Source: Tistlia consotensis USBA 355
GTDB lineage: Bacteria; Pseudomonadota; Alphaproteobacteria; Kiloniellales; DSM-21159
Length of the DNA stretch: 64,000 bases
Reading direction: 5' to 3'
NCBI RefSeq assembly: GCF_900177295.1
Contig: NZ_FWZX01000029.1
Span: 26,296-90,295 of the forward strand
In this document: positions 57,860 through 64,000 of the stretch, one piece after another
How the letters are laid out: every line of letters begins with the position of its first letter
How positions within the stretch are numbered: the stretch's first letter is position 1
Translations under genes and position numbers: made by a program
The notes under the pieces: generated by a model
Databases searched by the model: none
What the model was told of the DNA's origin: nothing
What the model saw: the letters and a program-made list of their open reading frames with translations, nothing else

Positions 57860-60800
57860 CTACGCCGCCTTCTGCCCCTGCCGCGCCACCTTGGCCAGCT
57901 CCTCGAGCAGCCGGCGGGCGCCCTGGAGCTTGGCCTTGGCGCCGTCCCAGCCGCGCTTGTAGACCAGCTTGTGGTCGGGGCGCAGGACGACGCGGCCCTG
58001 CTGGCGCTGCAGGAAGGCGATCAGGCCGCCCGGGTTGGCGAAGTCGCCGCCGCGGAAGGTGACGACCGCGCCCTTCGGGCCGGCGTCGAGCTTCTCGATG
58101 CCGGCGTCGCGGCAGAGGCGCTTGATCGCCATCACCTCCAGCAGGTTCTCGACCTCGTCGGGCAAGGGCCCGAAGCGGTCGATCAGCTCGGCGGCGAAGG
58201 CCTCGATCTCCTGGCGGTCGACCAGGGTCGCGAGGCGCCGGTAGAGGCTCAGGCGCACGTTGAGGTCGCGCACGTAGCCCTCGGGGATCAGCACCGAGGT
58301 GCCGAGGTTGATCTGCGGCGCCCAGAGCTCCTCGGCCGGCCGGCCGTCGCCCGGCGCGGCGGCGCTGCCGCCCGCCTCGGCCTGGGCGCGGGCGTTGGCG
58401 ACGGCCTCCTCGAGCAGCTGCTGGTAGAGCTCGATGCCGACCTCGCGCACGTGGCCCGACTGCTCCTCGCCGAGCAGGTTGCCGGCGCCGCGGATGTCGA
58501 GGTCGTGGCTGGCCAGGCTGAAGCCGGCGCCCAGGGTGTCGAGGGTCTGCATGACGTGCAGCCGCTTCTCGGCGGCGGCGGTCAGCACCTTGCCGGGGCG
58601 CAGCGTGAAGTAGGCGTAGCCGCGCTGCTTGGAGCGGCCGATGCGGCCCCTGAGCTGGTAGAGCTGGGCCAGGCCGAAGAGGTCGGCGCGGTGGATGATC
58701 AGGGTGTTGGCGCTCGGGATGTCGAGGCCGGACTCGACGATGTTGGTCGAGAGCAGCAGGTCGAAGCGCCGGTCGACGAAGGCCGACATGACGTCCTCGA
58801 GCTGGGTCGCCGAGAGCTTGCCGTGGGCGACGGCGATCTTGATCTCCGGGACCAGGGCGCCGAGGCGCTCCTGCAGCCCGGCCAGGTCCTCCAGGCGCGG
58901 CGCCACGTAGAAGATCTGCCCGCCGCGGAAGTGCTCGCGCATGATCGCCTCGCGCACCACGACCGGGTCGTAGGGCAGCACGAAGGTGCGCACCGCCAGG
59001 CGGTCGACCGGCGGCGTCGCGATCAGGCTGAGCTCGCGCACGCCGGACAGCGCGAGCTGCAGGGTCCGCGGGATCGGCGTCGCCGTCAGGGTCAGCACGT
59101 GGACGTCGGCGCGCAGGGCCTTCAGCCGCTCCTTCTGCTTGACGCCGAAGTGCTGCTCCTCGTCGACGATCAGCAGGCCGAGGTCCTTGAACTTGACCGA
59201 TTCGGCGAGCAGGGCGTGGGTGCCGACGATGATGTCGAGCTTGCCCTCGGCCAGCTCGGCCTTGATCTGCGCCGCCTCCCTGGCGGTCACCAGGCGCGAC
59301 AGCTGGGCGACGCGCACCGGCAGGCCGGCGAAGCGCTGGGCGAAGGTCGCGTAGTGCTGGCGCGCCAGCAGGGTCGTCGGCACGACGATCGCGACCTGGT
59401 GGCCGTTCATCGCCGCGACGAAGGCGGCGCGCAGCGCGACCTCGGTCTTGCCGAAGCCGACGTCGCCGCAGATCAGCCGGTCCATCGGCCGGCCGCTGTC
59501 GAGGTCGCCCAGCACCTCGTCGATGGCGCGCAGCTGGTCGTCGGTCTCGGGATAGGGGAAGCGCGCGGCGAACTCCTCGTAGAGCCCCTCCGGCGGCCGG
59601 CTCGCCTCGATCTCCTTCAGCTCGCGCGCGGCGGCGATGCGGATCAGCTCGTCGGCGGCCTCCTTCAGGCGCTCCTTGACCCGGGCCTTGCGCGCCTGCC
59701 AGCTGGTCTGGCCCAGGCGGTCGAGCTCGACCTCGGCGTCGCTCGAGCCGAAGCGCGACAGCACCTCGATGTTCTCGACCGGCACGAAGAGGCGGTCGTT
59801 GCCGTGGTAGGAGACCTTGAGGCAGTCGTGCGGCGCGCCGCCGACGTCGATCGTCTCCAGCCCCTCGTAGCGGCCGATGCCGTGGTCGACGTGGACCACG
59901 TAGTCGCCCTCGCCCAGCGTCGAGACCTCGGTCAGGAAGTTCTCGGCGCGGCGCCGCCTGGCGGCCGGGCGGACGATGCGCTCGCCCAGGATGTCGGTCT
60001 CGGTGACCAGGGAGAAGGCCCGGTTCCCGAAGCCGTGCTCTTCGGCGAAAGTGACCAGCACCACCGCCTCCGCCGGCGCCTGCCCGACCTCGGCCCAGGA
60101 TTCGGCGACGGCCAGCGGGCCGATGCCGTGCTCCTGCAGCAGGTGGCGCAGGCGCTCGCGCGAGCCCGAGGAGTAGCCGGCGACCAGGGCGCGGCGACCG
60201 GCCCGGCGCTCGGCCGAGAGGTAGCCCTCGACCTCGGGCCAGAGCTTCTCCGCGGTGCGCGCGTCGGCGAAGTCGCGGCCGTGCCGGCCGCCCCCCTCGA
60301 CCACCTTGGCGTCCAGGGCGTTCTCGCCGACCACGGCGAAGGGCTCGAAGACCGCGCTCGCCCGGTCGGCCAGGCGGTCGTCCCACTCGCCGGCGGTGAG
60401 ATAGAGCCGCTGCGGCGGCAGCGGGCGGTAGACCGCGCCGCCCTGGGCCGCGGCGCCGGCGATCGAGCGGCGCGCCTCGTAGAAGTCGTCGATCGTCTCC
60501 AGGCGCGCGTCGCGCACCTCCTCGGCCTGGTGGTCGAGGGTGACGGCGGCCCCGGGCAGGTAGTCGAGCAGGGTCTCCAGGCGCTCGTGGAACAGCGGCA
60601 GCCAGTGCTCCATGCCGGGATGCGGCCGGCCCTCGCTGACCGCCTGGTAGAGCGGGTCCTCGCCGCGCACCGCGCCGAAGGCCTCGCGGTAGCCGCTGCG
60701 GAAGCGCTGGATCGAGTCGGCATCGAGCAGCACCTCGCTGGCCGGCAGCAGGTCGAGCCGCCCGGCGGTGCCGGTCGAGATCTGGGTCAGCGGGTCGAAG

Positions 60801-61384
60801 GTGCGGATCGTCTCCAGCTCGTCGCCGAAGAAGTCCAGGCGCAGCGGCTGCTCGGCACCGGTCGGGAAGAGGTCGACGATGCCGCCGCGCAGCGCGTACT
60901 CGCCGGGCTCGCCGACCGTGTCGACCCGCTCGTAGCCGTTGCGGCCGAGGAACTCGACCAGCTTCTCGGTCGCCAGCTGGTCGCCGGGCGCCGCCGAGAA
61001 GCCGCGGTCCCTGAGCGCCGCGCGCGGCGGCACGCGCTGCAGCAGGGCATTGACCGTGGCGACGACGATGCGCCCGCCCCTGCCCGGCGGCCTGCGCAGC
61101 AGCTCGATCAGGGTCGAGAGGCGCCGCGCCACCAGGTCGCGGTGCGGCCCGACCCGGTCGTAGGGCAGGCAGTCCCAGGCCGGGAAGGTCAGGACCTCGA
61201 CCGAGGGCTGGTAGAAGGCCAGGGCCTCGGCCAGGCGCGCGGTGCGCGCGTCGTCGCGCGCGACGTGCAGGATCGCCTTGCCGGGGCGCGCACGCGCGGC
61301 CTCGGCAAGCAGCAGGGCATCCAGTCCTTCCGGCGCGTTCGCGATTCGCGAGCGGCCGGACAGCTCCAGCAATTCGGTCAGCAC
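57860..61384 (-). CDS. mfd: Transcription-repair coupling factor Mfd
   Basis: The 1174-residue protein starts at GTG 61384. It has the UvrB-like N-terminal domains, the RNA polymerase interaction domain (EGDYVVHVDHGIGRYEGLETIDV, about residues 495-520) and the RecG-like translocase: Walker A GDVGFGKTEVAL, DEEQHFGVKQKERLK, TATPIPRTLQ, GRIGRSKQRGYAYF and the TRG/TRCF motif near GNLLGEEQSGHV. It ejects stalled RNA polymerase and recruits UvrA. It lies 21 bp downstream of sdhE, transcribed in the same direction. Confidence 0.97.
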   Translation of the reverse strand: MLTELLELSGRSRIANAPEGLDALLLAEAARARPGKAILHVARDDARTARLAEALAFYQPSVEVLTFPAWDCLPYDRVGPHRDLVARRLSTLIELLRRPPGRGGRIVVATVNALLQRVPPRAALRDRGFSAAPGDQLATEKLVEFLGRNGYERVDTVGEPGEYALRGGIVDLFPTGAEQPLRLDFFGDELETIRTFDPLTQISTGTAGRLDLLPASEVLLDADSIQRFRSGYREAFGAVRGEDPLYQAVSEGRPHPGMEHWLPLFHERLETLLDYLPGAAVTLDHQAEEVRDARLETIDDFYEARRSIAGAAAQGGAVYRPLPPQRLYLTAGEWDDRLADRASAVFEPFAVVGENALDAKVVEGGGRHGRDFADARTAEKLWPEVEGYLSAERRAGRRALVAGYSSGSRERLRHLLQEHGIGPLAVAESWAEVGQAPAEAVVLVTFAEEHGFGNRAFSLVTETDILGERIVRPAARRRRAENFLTEVSTLGEGDYVVHVDHGIGRYEGLETIDVGGAPHDCLKVSYHGNDRLFVPVENIEVLSRFGSSDAEVELDRLGQTSWQARKARVKERLKEAADELIRIAAARELKEIEASRPPEGLYEEFAARFPYPETDDQLRAIDEVLGDLDSGRPMDRLICGDVGFGKTEVALRAAFVAAMNGHQVAIVVPTTLLARQHYATFAQRFAGLPVRVAQLSRLVTAREAAQIKAELAEGKLDIIVGTHALLAESVKFKDLGLLIVDEEQHFGVKQKERLKALRADVHVLTLTATPIPRTLQLALSGVRELSLIATPPVDRLAVRTFVLPYDPVVVREAIMREHFRGGQIFYVAPRLEDLAGLQERLGALVPEIKIAVAHGKLSATQLEDVMSAFVDRRFDLLLSTNIVESGLDIPSANTLIIHRADLFGLAQLYQLRGRIGRSKQRGYAYFTLRPGKVLTAAAEKRLHVMQTLDTLGAGFSLASHDLDIRGAGNLLGEEQSGHVREVGIELYQQLLEEAVANARAQAEAGGSAAAPGDGRPAEELWAPQINLGTSVLIPEGYVRDLNVRLSLYRRLATLVDRQEIEAFAAELIDRFGPLPDEVENLLEVMAIKRLCRDAGIEKLDAGPKGAVVTFRGGDFANPGGLIAFLQRQQGRVVLRPDHKLVYKRGWDGAKAKLQGARRLLEELAKVARQGQKAA

Positions 61385-61405
61385 TATATCTTTATCGTCC
61401 GAAGG

Positions 61406-61678
61406 TTACGGCTCGTACCTGAAGCCACGCATCAGCTTCATGACGTCGTGATCGAGCTCGGGCGGCGGCTCGGCCGCGCCGGTCATCCAGTTGTACAGAT
61501 CGGGATCGGGCTCCAGCAACAGCGCTTCGAAGCGGTCGAGCTGGGCCGAGTCGAAGCCGGCCAGATGGCCGTCGGCGAACTGCCCGACCAGCAGGTCCAT
61601 CTCCTTGGTGCCGCGATGCCAGCTGCGGAAGCGCAGGCGCTTGCGCCGGACCTCGATCGGCTCTCCCGGCGCCCTCAT
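61406..61678 (-). CDS. sdhE: Succinate dehydrogenase FAD assembly factor SdhE
   Basis: The preferred start ATG 61678 (MRAPGEPIEVRRKRLRFRSWHRGTKEMD) gives 90 residues, the usual length; ATG 61732 would add 18. The family motif appears as HRGTKEMDLLVGQFAD (RG...E...D pattern) followed by LEPDPDLYNWMTG. SdhE promotes covalent FAD attachment to SdhA. Placement between mfd and recG is the standard alphaproteobacterial arrangement. A GGGG stretch lies 9 bp before the start. Confidence 0.93.
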   Translation of the reverse strand: MRAPGEPIEVRRKRLRFRSWHRGTKEMDLLVGQFADGHLAGFDSAQLDRFEALLLEPDPDLYNWMTGAAEPPPELDHDVMKLMRGFRYEP

Positions 61679-61833
61679 GGATTCCCGCCCCTGAGCGTCG
61701 GGTCCCCGGGCGTCGCGTTCCTGGCCGGCCATTTCCCCTCTCCGTCAACCGGGCCATGATATAGGCCCCCGACGGCGCGCCGTCACCCGCAGCCTGCCGA
61801 CCCCTGCCATTCACCCTCCCGCGGACCCTTCCC

Positions 61834-63912
61834 TTGCGCCCCAGCCTGCTCAACCCGCTGTTCGCCGAGATCGAGAGCCTGCCCGGCGTCGGGCCGCGCC
61901 TGGCCAAGCTGTTCCAGCGCCTGGCCGGCTCGCGGGTCGTCGACCTCTGCTGGCACCTGCCGAGCGGCCTGGTCGACCGGCGCTACCGCCCGACGGTCGC
62001 CGAGGCCGAGGCCGGGCGCATCGCGACCCTGACCCTGACCGTCGAGCAGCACCTGCCCGGCCGTTCGTCGCGCCAGCCCTACCGGGTGCGCGCCCGCGAC
62101 GAGACCGGCTTCATCGAGCTGGTCTACTTCCACGCCAGGGGCGACTGGCTGGCCAAGCTGCTGCCGGTCGGCGAGCGGCGCGTCGTCAGCGGCCGGGTCG
62201 AGCACTTCGGCGGCCGGCCGCAGATGGCCCATCCCGACTACGTGACGAAGCCCGAGGAGAACGACCTGCCGGCGGTCGAGGCGGTCTATCCCCTGACCGC
62301 CGGGCTGCAGCCCAAGGTCGTCTGGAAGGCGGCGCAGGCCGCCGTCGCCCGCGCCCCCGACCTGCCCGAGTGGCAGGACCCGGCCTGGCACCGCCGCCAG
62401 GGCTGGAGCTCCTGGCTGGAGTCGCTGAAGGCCGCCCATGCGCCGCGGGAGGAGGCCGAGCTGTCGAAGCTGGCGCCGGCGCGCGCGCGGCTCGCCTACG
62501 ACGAGCTGCTGGCCAACCAGCTGGCCCTCGCCCTGGTGCGCCGGCGCCAGCGCCAGAGCCGCGGCCGCTCGATCCGCGGCGACGGCCGCCTGGCCCGCCG
62601 GATCGTCGAGGCCCTGCCCTTCGCGCTCACCGGCTCGCAGCGCCTGGCGCTCGACGAGATCCGCGCCGACATGGCCGAGCCGACCAAGATGCTGCGCCTG
62701 CTGCAGGGCGACGTCGGCAGCGGCAAGACGGTGGTCGCGCTGCTGGCCATGCTGAATGCCGTCGAGTGCGGCTCGCAGGCCGCCCTGATGGCGCCGACCG
62801 AGATCCTGGCGCGCCAGCACCTGGCGACGATCCAACCGCTGGCCGCGGCGGCCGGGATCGAGGTCGTGCTGCTGACCGGCCGCGAGAAGGGCAAGACCCG
62901 CGCCGGGATCCTGGCGCGCCTGGCCGACGGCCGCGCGCCGCTGGCGGTCGGCACCCACGCCCTGTTCCAGGACGAGGTCGCCTTCCGGGACCTGGCGCTG
63001 GCCGTCGTCGACGAGCAGCACCGCTTCGGCGTGCAGCAGCGCCTGCAGCTCTCCTCGAAGAGCGCGGCCTCGGACGTGCTGGTCATGACCGCGACGCCGA
63101 TCCCGCGGACCCTGGAGCTGACCGCCTACGGCGACATGGACGTCTCGCGCCTGACCGAGAAGCCGGCCGGCCGCAAGCCGGTCGACACCCGGGCGATCCC
63201 CCTGGAGCGCCTGGAGCAGGTCATCGAGGCGGCCGGGCGCGCCATGGCGGCCGGCGGCAAGGTCTTCTGGGTCTGCCCGCTGGTCGAGGAGTCGGAGGTC
63301 AGCGACCAGGCCGCCGCCGAGGAACGCTTCCGCGTGCTCGAGCAGCGCTTCCCCGGCAGGGTCGCGCTGGTCCACGGCCGCCTCAAGGGCGCCGAGAAGG
63401 ACGCCGCCATGGCCGCCTTCGGCGAGGGACCGGCCGACATCCTGGTGGCGACCACGGTGATCGAGGTCGGCGTCGACGTGCCGGCGGCGACCGTCATGGT
63501 GATCGAGCAGGCCGAGCGCTTCGGCCTCGCCCAGCTGCACCAGCTGCGCGGCCGCATCGGCCGGGGCGAGAAGCCCGGCACCTGCCTGCTGCTCTACAGG
63601 GGGCCGCTCGGCGAGACGGCGCGTGAGCGCCTGCAGGTGCTGCGCGAGACCGACGACGGCTTCCGCATCGCCGAGAAGGACCTGGAGCTGCGCGGCGCCG
63701 GCGAGCTGCTCGGCACCCGCCAGTCCGGCCTGCCGCAGTTCCGCCTCGCCGACATCGCGGTCCACGGCGAGCTGCTGGCCGTGGCCCGCGACGACGTCGG
63801 CCTGATCCTGGAGCGCGACCCGGAGCTGGCCGGCGAGCGGGGCCAGGCCCTGCGCGTGCTGCTCTACCTCTTCGAGCGCGACCAGGCGATCCGCTACCTG
63901 AGGTCGGGCTAG
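61834..63912 (+). CDS. recG: ATP-dependent DNA helicase RecG
   Basis: The 692-residue protein starts at TTG 61834 (LRPSLLNPLFAEIESLPGVGPRLAKLF), the only in-frame start that keeps this conserved N-terminus. An OB-fold wedge domain (DLCWHLPSGLVDRRYRPTV, VRARDETGFIELVYFH) is followed by SF2 helicase motifs GDVGSGKTVVALLAML, DEQHRFGVQQR, MTATPIPRTL, EVGVDVPAATVMVIEQAERFGLAQLHQLRGRIGRG, and C-terminal TRG motif GAGELLGTRQSGLPQFRLAD. RecG reverses stalled forks and processes Holliday junctions. It diverges from sdhE. An insertion sequence end abuts its stop. Confidence 0.97.
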   Translation: MRPSLLNPLFAEIESLPGVGPRLAKLFQRLAGSRVVDLCWHLPSGLVDRRYRPTVAEAEAGRIATLTLTVEQHLPGRSSRQPYRVRARDETGFIELVYFHARGDWLAKLLPVGERRVVSGRVEHFGGRPQMAHPDYVTKPEENDLPAVEAVYPLTAGLQPKVVWKAAQAAVARAPDLPEWQDPAWHRRQGWSSWLESLKAAHAPREEAELSKLAPARARLAYDELLANQLALALVRRRQRQSRGRSIRGDGRLARRIVEALPFALTGSQRLALDEIRADMAEPTKMLRLLQGDVGSGKTVVALLAMLNAVECGSQAALMAPTEILARQHLATIQPLAAAAGIEVVLLTGREKGKTRAGILARLADGRAPLAVGTHALFQDEVAFRDLALAVVDEQHRFGVQQRLQLSSKSAASDVLVMTATPIPRTLELTAYGDMDVSRLTEKPAGRKPVDTRAIPLERLEQVIEAAGRAMAAGGKVFWVCPLVEESEVSDQAAAEERFRVLEQRFPGRVALVHGRLKGAEKDAAMAAFGEGPADILVATTVIEVGVDVPAATVMVIEQAERFGLAQLHQLRGRIGRGEKPGTCLLLYRGPLGETARERLQVLRETDDGFRIAEKDLELRGAGELLGTRQSGLPQFRLADIAVHGELLAVARDDVGLILERDPELAGERGQALRVLLYLFERDQAIRYLRSG

Positions 63913-64000
63913 GAGCCTGTCCGAGTAAGCGCCTTTGTCTCGACGCTCGGCAGTGGTCGTGATTCACTACGGTTCATGGGCAAGACCTATCGGGCTTGGG
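63913..64000 (+). mobile_element. Left end of a probable insertion sequence (truncated by window edge)
   Basis: Directly after the recG stop, which sits in a CTAG tetranucleotide (63909-63912), the sequence GAGCCTGTCCGAGTAAG begins and looks like a terminal inverted repeat. A transposase-like start follows at 63976. The other end lies outside the window, so the family and the inverted repeat cannot be confirmed here. Confidence 0.5.
63976..64000 (+). CDS. Probable IS transposase, N-terminal fragment
   Basis: Only ATG and seven further codons are visible (MGKTYRAW). A MGKTYRPW-type start is common in IS1182-family DDE transposases, which encourages the call, but eight residues are too few for certainty. 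No ribosome site is obvious. The gene continues beyond the window. Confidence 0.45.

Noticed and set aside
57395..61759. Very long open frame (1454 codons) on the plus strand
   Set aside because: It is antisense to mfd, whose Walker A, DEEQHFG and TRCF motifs are unambiguous. High GC leaves long stop-free shadows; its translation is low-complexity Gln/Arg/Ala.

Overview
The window is a dense, very GC-rich stretch of an alphaproteobacterial chromosome, most likely from the Rhodospirillales. The evidence is the gene order trpG-trpD-trpC-moaC-moeA-lexA, an alphaproteobacterial-type LexA box (GAAC-N7-GAAC), LpxI instead of LpxH in lipid A synthesis, a short alphaproteobacterial/mitochondrial-type ProRS, and the block rpsB-tsf-pyrH-frr-uppS-cdsA-dxr-rseP-bamA-skp-lpxD-fabZ-lpxA-lpxI-lpxB. 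Genus-level assignment is inference. I saw no tRNA, rRNA or CRISPR array.

Layout. 1-770: start of a copper P-type ATPase gene (minus strand, cut by the window edge) behind a CueR-type promoter. 905-6436 (+): tryptophan and molybdenum-cofactor genes, LexA and a small membrane protein. 6447-13756: ComEC (-), glutamyl-tRNA synthetase and citrate synthase (+), and a two-component system (-). 13797-19742 (-): a glutamine-dependent asparagine synthetase-like enzyme, an MprF/LpiA-type lysyl-phosphatidylglycerol synthase/flippase and an AcvB-type hydrolase. 19890-21251 (+): two periplasmic c-type cytochromes. 21261-30216: an accessory catabolic module in which a LacI-type regulator faces a seven-gene operon (ABC importer, PYROXD2-like oxidase, dipeptidase-like protein, aldehyde dehydrogenase, ACMSD-like amidohydrolase), with two LacI-type operators in the divergent promoter region. 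30217-31100: an AT-rich gap and an unrecognised protein.

31097-45920 (-): the long translation/isoprenoid/envelope supercluster running from rpsB to lpxB, then dnaE upstream on the same strand (46262-49801). A 32-bp perfect inverted repeat lies between dnaE and the rpsB promoter. 50001-52400: three exported or membrane-anchored hydrolase-like proteins. 52397-55694 (-): LolD, LolC/E and ProRS. 55821-56307: a compact cassette made of a GIY-YIG nuclease gene between two REP-like palindromes in opposite orientation. 56331-57815: an alpha/beta hydrolase and an OhrR-like regulator facing each other across a duplicated 24-bp operator-like motif. 57860-63912: Mfd, SdhE and RecG. The last 88 bases look like the left end of an insertion sequence that abuts the recG stop codon.

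Most of the window is housekeeping. The parts that deserve a second look are the GIY-YIG/REP cassette, the LacI-controlled operon (including a dipeptidase-like protein that has lost three of five expected zinc ligands), the copper promoter with a possibly leaderless mRNA, the OhrR-type intergenic repeats, and the palindromes between dnaE, rpsB, tsf and pyrH.
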